Source: Bacteroidota bacterium
Lineage (GTDB): Bacteria > Bacteroidota > Bacteroidia > UBA8524
Length of the DNA stretch: 64,000 bases
Direction of reading: 5' to 3'
Assembly (NCBI GenBank): GCA_008933805.1
Contig: WBUH01000003.1
Location: forward strand, 186,001 to 250,000
Numbering within the stretch: the first letter of the stretch is position 1; each line of letters opens with the position of its first letter. This document shows positions 1-9,929 of the stretch, piece by piece. Position numbers and translations under genes: made by a program. The notes beneath the pieces are model-generated. The model searched no databases. It saw only the letters and a program-made list of their open reading frames with translations, and was not told the DNA's origin.

Positions 1-1251
1 AGGGCAGCCCGGTAAACCCAAAGCACACACCATACGTGGGTTGATAAATCCTATTACGGTATCCATATAAGCTTTGCCTTTGGCATAGCTCATATCAGGG
101 TTGGTAAGCATTGAGTTTTTGTGAGCATTAACACCCATAGGACCGAACATCTTAATGGTTGTGCTATCCCACCATTCCCAAGGTGAACCTTGGTTCAAGA
201 ATTGTTGTGATGCTTGAGGCAAAACCAAAGGATACAAAGCTTGGAAGCCTTCGTTCATTGATTCTGCACGGGTGGTAAATACGTCGTTGTATTGACGGTC
301 GTTGATGATATCGTTATTGCCCAATTTTTGGCTGATACGAATTGTTTCGCGGCTACCGCAAGCATTGTTTATAACAGTTGCACCGGTTGTAGGTACAATT
401 ACGTTGCTAAATCCGTAAGGAGCATAAGGATCTAACTTACAGTGTACTGAAGCGATGGGTACTTCACCTGCTTCAATCCAAGATGAATCGCCCATTGCAC
501 CACCGTAGTTAAATACAAAGTCAACATCGGTTGATACGTTTGCATCGCCGGGGATGTTTAGCTGCGGAATACCGCCCAAACCTAACCAATCGCCCATCAT
601 GGCTGTATTAACCATTGGAGAAGTGTTAGGCCAGCTGAATTTTTCTAATTCAACTTCGCTTTGTTTAGTAAGTGCTGCGTATGCAAGAGATACATATCCG
701 CCTGTTCCTTGTCCGCCAATTGCTATACGGTCAGTATCAATTTTATAAGTAGACGCGTTTGAGCGGAAGAAACGTACTGCATTACGGGTATCTTGTATGG
801 CACGGTAAGTAGCTTGCAACAATAACGATGTAGCAGTATCGCTGTTTGTGGTGGTTGGGTTCCAACCTAAGCGGTAGCTAACAGCCACTGCTACATAACC
901 ACGTTGTGCAAGACGGGTACAATAATGTACTATAGCGCTATCAGAGCGTCCGCCTGTGGTTTGCTGGTTGATTAGTGCAGGTAAAAAACTACCTGTGTGC
1001 AACAATATAACCAAAGGACGTGCAGTAGCGGTATCGCCTGTGGGTTCATAAATATCACATTGCAACCCGATTTTCACCAACGGTGGAGGAACTGCAGGAA
1101 GTGAAGGCCAAGACATGTTTGAATCGTACACCACATTTTTGGTTACGGTTACGTTGGCATACACTTCTGAAAGGTAGCGCTGTGCATTGGCCGAAATGGC
1201 GCTGCAAAGGCAAATACAAAGTGTGAGAACAGGGAGTAAAATTTTCTTCAT
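1..1251 (-). CDS. Secreted alpha/beta-hydrolase-like protein, partial (3' end outside window), nucleophile Ser missing
   Basis: The frame is open from an ATG at 1251 to base 1 (417 codons, no stop), so the C-terminus lies outside the window. The first 23 residues are a signal peptide (KKILLPVLTL core, ending near SANAQ), so the protein is exported. The fold is suggested by LVILLHTGSF near residues 83-92, the usual oxyanion-hole region after the first core strand, and by DRIAIGGQGTGGY near residues 173-185, which aligns with the nucleophile elbow of carboxylesterases (G-x-S-x-G-G). The Ser position is Gly182 (codon at 706-708). By family knowledge this would abolish ordinary serine-esterase chemistry, so it may be a non-catalytic relative or use another mechanism. 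It is the last visible gene upstream of pyrG on this strand. Family is fairly sure, activity is not. Confidence 0.75.
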   Translation of the reverse strand, partial: MKKILLPVLTLCICLCSAISANAQRYLSEVYANVTVTKNVVYDSNMSWPSLPAVPPPLVKIGLQCDIYEPTGDTATARPLVILLHTGSFLPALINQQTTGGRSDSAIVHYCTRLAQRGYVAVAVSYRLGWNPTTTNSDTATSLLLQATYRAIQDTRNAVRFFRSNASTYKIDTDRIAIGGQGTGGYVSLAYAALTKQSEVELEKFSWPNTSPMVNTAMMGDWLGLGGIPQLNIPGDANVSTDVDFVFNYGGAMGDSSWIEAGEVPIASVHCKLDPYAPYGFSNVIVPTTGATVINNACGSRETIRISQKLGNNDIINDRQYNDVFTTRAESMNEGFQALYPLVLPQASQQFLNQGSPWEWWDSTTIKMFGPMGVNAHKNSMLTNPDMSYAKGKAYMDTVIGFINPRMVCALGLPGCP

Positions 1252-1380
1252 AGCAAGCTAAATGTTTACAGTATAATGTATCTGCAAAATACAAAAAGGT
1301 ATCTGTAAAAAAAGCTATTTTTTTACATTACCGTTTTATTATCAACGCGCTTGATAGTATTGCCCAACTCCGTTTAAACA

Positions 1381-1425
1381 CAAAAGCACAAAAGCGCAAT
1401 TGTTCGTTGCGCTTTTGTGCTTTTG
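1381..1425 (-). terminator. Intrinsic terminator of pyrG
   Basis: Perfect 19-bp inverted repeat (arms 1381-1399 and 1407-1425, 7-nt loop) lying about 57 bp past the pyrG stop. On the minus strand the 3' arm runs into a T-rich tract, as expected for rho-independent termination. The arms are AT-rich at their outer ends and GC-containing near the loop. Confidence 0.75.
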
Positions 1426-1481
1426 CTATCAATCAAAAGAACTTAAAAACAGTTCTCTTAATGGTTATTAATTCTACTGAA

Positions 1482-3131
<1,650 letters not shown>

Positions 3132-3178
3132 TTATAGTTTTACGAACGAACCCGAAAACTATCTCCCTGAACGGGATG

Positions 3179-3186
3179 CAAAGGTA
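3179..3186 (-). promoter_or_regulatory. Probable -7 promoter element of pyrG
   Basis: Reads TACCTTTG on the minus strand, an exact match to the Bacteroidota -7 consensus TAnnTTTG. No convincing TTG was found 19-20 nt upstream, so the call rests on one element. Confidence 0.45.
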
Positions 3187-3204
3187 TCACATTTTAACGG
3201 AACG

Positions 3205-3963
3205 TTAACTAAACTGTGGAAACTGTTGTAAAAAATTTTCAGCCCTGTGCAAATCTTCGGGTACATCAACCGCTACACTGTGGAAGTCTGTAAGGCTTAC
3301 CGATATTGTATAACCGTTCTCCAACCACCTAAGTTGCTCTAGCATTTCAAGGCTTTCTAATGTGGATAACGGAAGTTTTACAATTTCACCCAACACTTCT
3401 TTTCGGTAACCATAAACACCCACGTGCAAATAATGAATGCGGCGGGCAGCCCATTCATCGTGGGGCACTCCGCGCAAGTGCGGTATGGGTTGACGGCTAA
3501 AATAAAGGGCTTTAAAATCTTCGTTATAAACCACCTTTGCAGTGTTAGGGCTAAACAATGCTTCGGTATTATCGGTTTGTTTTATCAGCGTAGCTATATC
3601 GGTGGCCTCATCTTCAAAGCATTTGGCCAATAAGTCAACCTGTTCAGGCAATATAAAAGGCTCGTCGCCTTGTATGTTCAATACCACATCAAACTCGTTG
3701 TACAGTTTTTCAATCACCTCGGCGCAGCGCTCAGTACCGTTTTGGTGTTGCTCGGCAGTCATCATCACATTACCGCCAAAATCCTGCACGTGGTCGTATA
3801 TCCTGCCATCATCAGTAGCCACCACCACTTTATCAATGCGGGTAGCTTTTTCTACCTGAGTGTAAACACGCTGTATCATGCTTTTACCACCAATTTGTGC
3901 CAACGGCTTGCCGGGAAAACGGGTTGATGCATAACGTGAGGGAATTACTGCCAGTACTTTCAT
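3205..3963 (-). CDS. kdsB: 3-deoxy-manno-octulosonate cytidylyltransferase (CMP-Kdo synthetase)
   Basis: Activates Kdo with CTP to CMP-Kdo for lipid A/LPS inner-core synthesis in the cytosol. The 252-aa length is typical. The nucleotidyltransferase signature VIPSRYASTRFPGKPL (residues 6-21) has the conserved Arg and Lys residues that bind CTP. NIQGDEPF near residue 95 is the family's metal/CTP motif. The protein consumes CTP, and its gene sits directly upstream of pyrG on the same strand, which may be coincidental. A TATATTTG element at 3986-3993 suggests its own promoter with a leader of about 20 nt. Its presence shows that the organism makes Kdo-containing LPS. Confidence 0.96.
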   Translation of the reverse strand: MKVLAVIPSRYASTRFPGKPLAQIGGKSMIQRVYTQVEKATRIDKVVVATDDGRIYDHVQDFGGNVMMTAEQHQNGTERCAEVIEKLYNEFDVVLNIQGDEPFILPEQVDLLAKCFEDEATDIATLIKQTDNTEALFSPNTAKVVYNEDFKALYFSRQPIPHLRGVPHDEWAARRIHYLHVGVYGYRKEVLGEIVKLPLSTLESLEMLEQLRWLENGYTISVSLTDFHSVAVDVPEDLHRAENFLQQFPQFS

Positions 3964-3985
3964 AACTCTTTGGTTTGTGGGTGTG

Positions 3986-3993
3986 CAAATATA
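3986..3993 (-). promoter_or_regulatory. Probable -7 promoter element of kdsB
   Basis: TATATTTG on the minus strand matches TAnnTTTG exactly and lies 22 nt before the kdsB ATG. The only nearby TTG gives a 13-nt spacer, shorter than the 19-20 nt seen at the best promoters here. Confidence 0.45.
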
Positions 3994-4041
3994 CTATCAA
4001 TTGTACCAACGGGTTTTATTGTGTAAAAGATGCAGCCTATA

Positions 4042-4071
4042 AACAAAAAAGGTAGCCGTTTTGCGGCTACC
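4042..4071 (-). terminator. Intrinsic terminator of the frameshifted T9SS cargo gene
   Basis: An 8-bp hairpin (ggtagccg / cggctacc, 4051-4071) is followed on the minus strand by a T-rich run (A-rich 4042-4050 on the plus strand), 26 bp past the stop codon at 4097. Confidence 0.7.
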
Positions 4072-4096
4072 GGTGCATTGTTTCAATTATTGTTAC

Positions 4097-5835
4097 TTAT
4101 TTAATTAATAATAAAATATTGTTTGACAGGTTGGTGCCTGTAACTTTTACCGTGTACATACCTGCTGCCATGTTTGTGGCGCTGATATCCAAGGGTAAGC
4201 TATTGCTGCCTTTTACCAGTTCAAAACTGCTGTTGTAATAGCAGCGGCCCAGCATATCGTATATGGCTACTTGTGCGGTAACCGGTGCATCGGTTTTAAC
4301 CTCTACAGCAATTGCTTGTGTGCCTTGCTGCATTGGGTTGGGTACAACCAATGCCTCTTTATCGCCTTTAGGTTCATCAGGCTGCATACGAGCGTTGCTG
4401 CCTCCGGGTATCCACCATGCAAAACAGGTATTTTTATCATTAATTGGAGCATTTGCAACCCATAGTGTATTAAAATTAAACCACGAAGGCATATTTACTG
4501 AAACATTGCCCATTTGTCCAGGAGCCGACATGGTTGGAGAGACACTAAGTGCCTGATTACACGCCGACTCTCCATTGAAATATACTTTGCGGATGTACAT
4601 TTCTGAGCCTACGCCGGGCATTGCTGAAAAATCACCCATACCAAAAATACTAAGCCCGTCATTGCCCGTACCGTCCAGTTGGTCTATTTTGAAACATAGC
4701 TGAAAATTCGCATCACCGTAACTAAACTCCCCAACAGAGGCACCGGCGTCATCCGTTTTAACAATCAATGCATCTGATGAACCCATAACCCCGTTATAGG
4801 CAGTGCCCCCATATAATATTCATATTTTCCCGATGTATTGAACCTTTCTATCACATCGTAACAACGTTCATCACCGCCGGGATTAAAACTATAATCGTAC
4901 TGGTTTGCCCAAATACTGTTACCGGCAGCATCAACCAGATTCAACCAAAAATCGAACGGAGGCGATACTGAAGAAGAAATATACCCCCCTATCACAAAGC
5001 CGCCTACTTGGTTTGCTACACTTATAGAAGAAAAATAGTCCCAAGTACTTGATGTGCCATAAGTAACCGCCGTACCCGCAGCTCCTGAATTAGCATCTAC
5101 GGGAAGGAAGAATGCATCTTGGGTAAGTCCGGGGCTATATACCGTACCTACTACCATCACTTCAGGAGAAAACGGGCTTTCGATTATGTCTTCAGCCAAC
5201 GCAAACGCCGGTGCTGATGGGGTTACAAAATCATACAAATTGCCCCATATTATGCCACCTGAAGCAATATCAATTTTCAGCACAAAGACATAAGCATCAG
5301 TCCATGCATTTTGGGCACTGCCTGTAATATACGCTTCATTACCCGAGGCAGACAATGCTACTGATGTAACAGTGTACACTTCCCAAGTCATCCCTCCAAT
5401 AGGTTGTATCCTGTATTCGTAGGCATTAATGGGGTTTCCGGCAGCATCAACCGTAAAATAATAAATACCTGAGTAAGGTGCACCCATACTTGGGTCGTAA
5501 AACCTGCCTACCACCCCAAACGCTGCACTGCTGTTGGGATACTCAAACACTTTTGTTCCACCCGGAGAAACAGTAACACCGGTAGAGCTGTATAGCTCAT
5601 ACTCATGATTAAAATACGGCACTCCAGTTATGTCGGTATGGGTTAGCGTGATAATACTTAGTGGCATGGCAACTGCCCCTCCTTCGCCTGCTATTACAAA
5701 GCCGGGAGTGTTAACGGTGTTTTTACCGTCAGAAAGGGCGTCATCAAACTGACGGCCGTAAAGGTGTTCAAAATACTGCGCCTGAACAGAAGAGAAACCA
5801 CATAGCGCAATGGCAATAATAAATAGTTTTTTCAT
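4097..5835 (-). pseudogene. Secreted protein with T9SS type A sorting domain, frame broken by a 1-nt deletion
   Basis: Two overlapping minus-strand frames form one protein. The 5' part (5835 to 4765, 356 aa) has the signal peptide MKKLFIIAIALCGFSSVQAQ and a beta-propeller-like repetitive secreted region. The 3' part (open from about 4810 to 4097) ends with a T9SS sorting domain (MLGRCYYNSS near its start, ending GTNLSNNILLLIK). The break maps to the C5 run 4806-4810 (G5 in the coding strand). Adding one G restores YYMGGTAYNGVMGSSDALIV and one 579-aa protein of exactly 580 codons. Without it the first frame runs 15 codons further and stops at 4765. It may be a sequencing error at a homopolymer, a true mutation, or slippage. 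Function is unknown; surface export through T9SS is inferred. The preceding and following genes are unrelated. Confidence 0.8.
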
Positions 5836-5933
5836 GTGTTAATGACCTTTATTGGTTTGATAGAAAACAATGCATCAGCAAGTTCATCAAAAAAAACCAG
5901 TTACACATAAATATTATAGCAAGTGGGTGACCG

Positions 5934-5967
5934 TAAAAAAACAAAGCCGTACACTAGTGCACGGCTT
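5934..5967 (-). terminator. Intrinsic terminator downstream of the outer-membrane barrel gene
   Basis: A 7-bp GC-rich hairpin (aagccgt / acggctt, 5944-5967) precedes a run of seven T on the minus strand (5934-5940), about 30 bp past the stop of the gene ending at 5997. Confidence 0.7.
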
Positions 5968-5996
5968 GTTATACCTAACCTATCTATACCTTATTA

Positions 5997-6836
5997 TTAA
6001 TGATTAACCGGCGGTGTTGGTTTTGGCACAGGCTTCACCTCAGCAGGTCGGGGAGCGGGAGTATTGGGAGTTAAATTAATTCTGTTATTGTTTGGGGTGT
6101 AATGTGTGCTTTGGCTGCGTTGCACATTATCCAGTTTTATTAATATACCTATGCGGTACGTAAGCATATCCGATACGGGAGTACGCACAGTGCGGTATGT
6201 GATGCCGCTGGCAAGATCGGGATCTTTAGCCGGTGATTTTAAATCAACAAAGTTTATAGCACTGCCTGTTGAGTAACTCACCCTTGCATCAAAAGCTATT
6301 CGGCTGCCCAAGTTATAAATAAGCCCTACAGAACCACCGTAATGGGCGGCAGCGTTTTGTACCACCGGCTTATTGCTGGTACGCTCATACCCTTGTACTT
6401 CTTTATTAAAACGGTTTACCTGATAACTGTTAAATATGCGGGCGTTTGCAAACACATCAACATAAGGACTGAAACGGCCTACGTTGAATATGAATTTAGG
6501 AGCTACAAAAAAACCGAACATTTGGTTTTGCAATTTGCTGCTGCCCAAATCGTTGTTGGGAGTGTTAAACACTAAATCTTCTACTTTTTTGCTGCTGCCG
6601 TGATGAAAAAACTCGATGCCGGCTCCTACCCTTACTTCAAACGGGCTGCGGGTATTGGGTGCAAATAATGAAGGGCTAAGGTACTCTGCCGAAAAGCCGA
6701 TACCGTTGCGATATCCTGAATCGTTTAATTGATTAAACGGTGTAGCTCCGTTCAGGTAAAAACCTATATGATGCTGGGCACCTGCAAAGGATACAATGCC
6801 CAACATCAAAAAGGCAAGCATGTATAATTTTTTCAT
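5997..6836 (-). CDS. Outer-membrane beta-barrel protein with Pro-rich tail
   Basis: Predicted exported protein of 279 aa. The start is taken at the ATG at 6836 because it gives a standard signal peptide (MKKLYMLAFLMLGIVSFAGA, then Q). An ATG 21 nt upstream (6857) is possible. The mature part has alternating hydrophobic/aromatic strands typical of the OmpA/porin-like outer-membrane barrel families of Bacteroidota, with segments such as FGFFVAPKFIFNVG and GGSVGLIYNLGSRIAFDARV. The last 35 residues are a Pro/Lys-rich tail (PRPAEVKPVPKPTPP) that could contact peptidoglycan or a partner. No enzyme motif is visible. Function is unknown; the location is inferred. Confidence 0.75.
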   Translation of the reverse strand: MKKLYMLAFLMLGIVSFAGAQHHIGFYLNGATPFNQLNDSGYRNGIGFSAEYLSPSLFAPNTRSPFEVRVGAGIEFFHHGSSKKVEDLVFNTPNNDLGSSKLQNQMFGFFVAPKFIFNVGRFSPYVDVFANARIFNSYQVNRFNKEVQGYERTSNKPVVQNAAAHYGGSVGLIYNLGSRIAFDARVSYSTGSAINFVDLKSPAKDPDLASGITYRTVRTPVSDMLTYRIGILIKLDNVQRSQSTHYTPNNNRINLTPNTPAPRPAEVKPVPKPTPPVNH

Positions 6837-6930
6837 AGTGTGTTGTTTTGTTTTCATAGTTTCAATCTTAATGCCAATATTCTCTATACAATAAAAGTTA
6901 CCCCTACCCCCAAAGTAATTTTAAAATTTT

Positions 6931-7211
6931 ACCCCTAAATCCCCTGTAAGGGGACTTTCACCCAACGACAAACTAATATTGATTTAAGGTATGACTTTGT
7001 GTTACTCCCCCGCCTTTAGGAGAGGGCAAAGTATGGAAAATCAATGAGCGGTGAAAAGTCGGGTGAGGTTGACCCCTAAATCCCCTAAAGGGGACTTTCA
7101 CCCAACGACTAACTAATTTTGATTATAAGGTATGACTTTGTGTTACTCCCCCGCCTTTAGGAAAGGGCAAGAGCGGTATAATCAATGCTCTGTGGGAAGT
7201 CGGGTGAGGTT
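6931..7211. repeat. Two tandem copies of a 141-bp intergenic repeat
   Basis: Copy 1 is 6931-7071 and copy 2 is 7072-7211. They differ at scattered bases but share blocks such as ggggactttcacccaacga, ggtatgactttgtgttactc and aagtcgggtgaggtt. Each begins with a hairpin-forming aatcccctaaaggggact segment (imperfect in copy 1). There is no open frame. The pair fills most of the gap upstream of menD. Confidence 0.85.
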
Positions 7212-7214
7212 CGT

Positions 7215-7245
7215 TTGATAATTCAGCAAACAAACTTTAGGTTTG
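7215..7245 (+). promoter_or_regulatory. Promoter of menD-menB
   Basis: TTG at 7215-7217, a 20-nt spacer, then TAGGTTTG at 7238-7245: both parts of the Bacteroidota promoter. The TTG at 7243, which would otherwise extend menD, lies inside the -7 element, so translation should begin at the ATG at 7264. Confidence 0.7.
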
Positions 7246-7263
7246 CCCGTTTTATACACCGTA

Positions 7264-8979
7264 ATGCAGGAAGCCATTAACCACATAGCCGCCGCGTGCG
7301 CAGCCGCCGATGTACGTTATGCAATAATTTGTCCCGGCAGCCGCAATGCACCGCTTACCATGGCTTTTGCCCGCCACCCAGGTATTAAATGCCAAAGTGT
7401 AATTGATGAGCGGAGTGCGGGGTTTATTGCATTGGGCATGGCACAACGGTGCTCACTTCCGATAGTTGTAATTTGTACATCGGGCAGTGCTGTGGTAAAT
7501 CTGTATCCTGCCGTTGTTGAGGCATATTACCAACGCTTACAGCTTATAGTAATAACGGCAGACAGGCCTCCTGAGATGATAGACCAATGGGACGGCCAAA
7601 CCATGCACCAACACGAGGTGTTTGGTAAGCACGTAAAAGCAAGTTATACCCTACCCGACCGTTACGATAATCCTGAAGAATTTAGTGCTACAGTTTTTGA
7701 GGCTGTGAAGCTATCATTAACGGGGAATAGAGGTCCGGTGCATATTAATGTGCCTTTGCGCGAACCATTATATACTGCAATAAACGACACGTTTGAATAC
7801 CCTCAGCTGGCTCAGCTAACTAGTGATTTTTATTTTGGTAATAAGGGTGAGGCATCAGATATTTCTGAGTTAAAAAATGCCATTAATCAATATCAAAAAA
7901 TATTGGTAGTTATAGGAACACAAAAACATACTGAAATGGGGCTTTTGATTGCTTATCAAAAAGTTAAAGACAAAATACCGTTTGTTTGCGATGTTTTAAG
8001 TAACCAACTTAACTCGAGCCGAGCCCTTTACCACAGTGATATGCTGCTCTCTATACCCAACCCGCAACTGAAAGCACAACTACAACCCGAAGTATTATTA
8101 ACTTTTGGCACCAGCGTAGTATCAAAAAACCTGAAACAATTTTTACGCCAATACAAACCCAAAAAGCATTTTCATATTTCAAGGTTTGGAGAAACTGCCG
8201 ACCCGTTTGATACCTCGCCCATACAGATTATAGGAAGTGACAGAGATGTTTTTGAACAATTGGATTTTAGCCATTTAACCACTGATTATAACAATCTTTG
8301 GCAAAAACACGACGACCAAATTGCCTCCTTCACAGAAGAATTTCTCTCTCAGCCAACATTTCATGAACTGGCCGTTGCAGACAGAATATTAAAACACTTG
8401 CCTGATAAAAGCCAATTGCAATTAGCCAACAGTATGGCGGTGCGGTGGGTAAATATATTAGGCGGAAATAAATACAGTAACATAGCAATATGCGGCAATC
8501 GTGGAGTATCAGGCATTGATGGGTGCACATCAACCGCAGTAGGTATGGCCTACATGGATGATGAAGCAATGAACCATTGGGGTGTGGTGTTAGGTGCAAA
8601 TACTGTAACTCTGCTAACAGGCGATGTGGCATTTTTTTATGATAGTAACGCCCTTTGGAATAAATTTGCGCCCGCAAACTTGCGCATTATTATACTGAAC
8701 AATGGCGGTGGGGCTATTTTCAGGTTGATTGACGGGCCGGGGCAAATGCCCGAACGCGAGGAGTTTTTAGAAACCCGCCACCAACGTACCGCAAAGCTTT
8801 TGTGCGAGGATATGAAGGTGGGCTATGCGCAGGCAAGCAATTTTGAGGAACTGGAAAGGGAACTTGAGCTTTTATACCAAGCTTCTGACCGCCCGAAGGT
8901 GCTGGAGGTGTTTACCGATGCTGAAACCAATACTAAATTTTTTAACGAGTATAAACAATTGATACATGGACTGGAATAG
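7264..8979 (+). CDS. menD: 2-succinyl-5-enolpyruvyl-6-hydroxy-3-cyclohexene-1-carboxylate synthase
   Basis: Thiamin-diphosphate-dependent enzyme of menaquinone synthesis. It joins isochorismate and 2-oxoglutarate to give SEPHCHC, releasing CO2. The N-terminal ThDP pyrimidine domain carries [14 protein letters not shown] (near residues 22-35) and the cofactor-activating Glu49 in [13 protein letters not shown]. The C-terminal pyrophosphate domain has [16 protein letters not shown] followed by the Asn-rich [10 protein letters not shown]. Length is 571 aa from the ATG at 7264. An upstream in-frame TTG at 7243 is rejected because it is part of the promoter. It overlaps menB by 14 nt, so the two genes form an operon and are probably translationally coupled. 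Other men genes are not in the window. Confidence 0.96.
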   Translation: MQEAINHIAAACAAADVRYAIICPGSRNAPLTMAFARHPGIKCQSVIDERSAGFIALGMAQRCSLPIVVICTSGSAVVNLYPAVVEAYYQRLQLIVITADRPPEMIDQWDGQTMHQHEVFGKHVKASYTLPDRYDNPEEFSATVFEAVKLSLTGNRGPVHINVPLREPLYTAINDTFEYPQLAQLTSDFYFGNKGEASDISELKNAINQYQKILVVIGTQKHTEMGLLIAYQKVKDKIPFVCDVLSNQLNSSRALYHSDMLLSIPNPQLKAQLQPEVLLTFGTSVVSKNLKQFLRQYKPKKHFHISRFGETADPFDTSPIQIIGSDRDVFEQLDFSHLTTDYNNLWQKHDDQIASFTEEFLSQPTFHELAVADRILKHLPDKSQLQLANSMAVRWVNILGGNKYSNIAICGNRGVSGIDGCTSTAVGMAYMDDEAMNHWGVVLGANTVTLLTGDVAFFYDSNALWNKFAPANLRIIILNNGGGAIFRLIDGPGQMPEREEFLETRHQRTAKLLCEDMKVGYAQASNFEELERELELLYQASDRPKVLEVFTDAETNTKFFNEYKQLIHGLE

Positions 8980-9793
8980 ATATGACTGGCAACCGATAAA
9001 AGAATACGAAGAGATTCTTTTTCATCAATACAACGGCATAGCCCGTATAAGCATTAACCGCCCGAAGGTACACAATGCTTTTACCCCGCTTACGGTAAAA
9101 GAAATGATTGACGCAATGAACATTTGCCGCGAACGCGAAGACATTGGCGTGATTGTTTTGACAGGAGAAGGCGGTAAGGCTTTTTGCAGCGGCGGCGACC
9201 AAACCGTGCGCGGTGATGGCGGCTATGTAGGTAATGACGGTGTACCCCGCCTAAACGTGTTGGATTTGCAAATGCAAATACGCCGCATACCCAAGCCTGT
9301 AATTGCTGCGGTAGCCGGCTGGGCAATTGGTGGCGGACACGTGTTGCACGTGATTTGCGACCTTAGTATTGCTGCAGAAAACGCCCGTTTTGGCCAAACT
9401 GGTCCTAAGGTGGGTAGTTTTGACGGTGGTTTTGGTGCTTCGTACCTTGCCCGCATTGTAGGCCAGAAAAAAGCCCGCGAAATTTGGTATTTGTGCGACC
9501 AATACGATGCCAACGACGCGCTGCAAATGGGATTGGTGAACAAGGTGGTGCCTTTGGAAATGTTGGAGCAAACCACTGTAGAGTGGTGCAATAAAATCCT
9601 TGAAAAATCGCCGATAGCGTTGCGTATGCTGAAAAGCTCTTTCAACGCTGAATTGGACGGACAAGCCGGTATACAGGAGTTGGCAGGTAACGCTACCTTG
9701 CTTTATTACCTGAGCGAGGAAGGCAAAGAAGGTAAAAACGCTTTTGTTGAGAAACGTAAACCCGACTTTAGCAAATTCCCTAAATTTCCGTAA
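8966..9793 (+). CDS. menB: 1,4-dihydroxy-2-naphthoyl-CoA synthase
   Basis: Crotonase-fold enzyme that closes the second ring in menaquinone synthesis (o-succinylbenzoyl-CoA to DHNA-CoA). The 275-aa length is typical. Visible family features are [13 protein letters not shown] (near residues 70-82), the oxyanion-hole stretch [17 protein letters not shown], and the MenB-specific [15 protein letters not shown]. The ATG lies inside the end of menD, confirming the menD-menB operon. No separate promoter is seen. Assignment to MenB rather than a general enoyl-CoA hydratase rests on these motifs and the menD context. Confidence 0.97.
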   Translation: MDWNRYDWQPIKEYEEILFHQYNGIARISINRPKVHNAFTPLTVKEMIDAMNICREREDIGVIVLTGEGGKAFCSGGDQTVRGDGGYVGNDGVPRLNVLDLQMQIRRIPKPVIAAVAGWAIGGGHVLHVICDLSIAAENARFGQTGPKVGSFDGGFGASYLARIVGQKKAREIWYLCDQYDANDALQMGLVNKVVPLEMLEQTTVEWCNKILEKSPIALRMLKSSFNAELDGQAGIQELAGNATLLYYLSEEGKEGKNAFVEKRKPDFSKFPKFP

Positions 9794-9841
9794 GGAGAGT
9801 TTTTGATTTGTTAACTTGTTGATTTAGAGATTTTCAGCACT

Positions 9842-9926
9842 CCGTCATTCCGAACTTGTTTCGGAATCTCATTGGTGTTCATCCTGAAATGGTAATGTGA
9901 TGCTGAAACAAGTTCAGCATGACGGG
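9842..9926. repeat. Pair of inverted REP-like hairpins
   Basis: The left hairpin is attccgaa-cttgt-ttcggaat (9847-9867) and the right is atgctgaa-acaag-ttcagcat (9900-9920). Each is flanked by cgtca/tgacg, so the whole unit is an imperfect larger inverted repeat starting ccgtca and ending tgacgg. This is the layout of a bipartite REP/BIME element between convergent menB and uvrC. No transposase is present in the window. Confidence 0.65.
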
Positions 9927-9929
9927 TAA

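Noticed and set aside
6931-7211. Tandem repeat considered as a CRISPR array
   Set aside because: Only two units of 141 bp with no short repeat-spacer pattern and no cas genes.
7243-7263. TTG start extending menD by seven codons
   Set aside because: The TTG is part of the TAnnTTTG promoter box, upstream of the probable transcription start.
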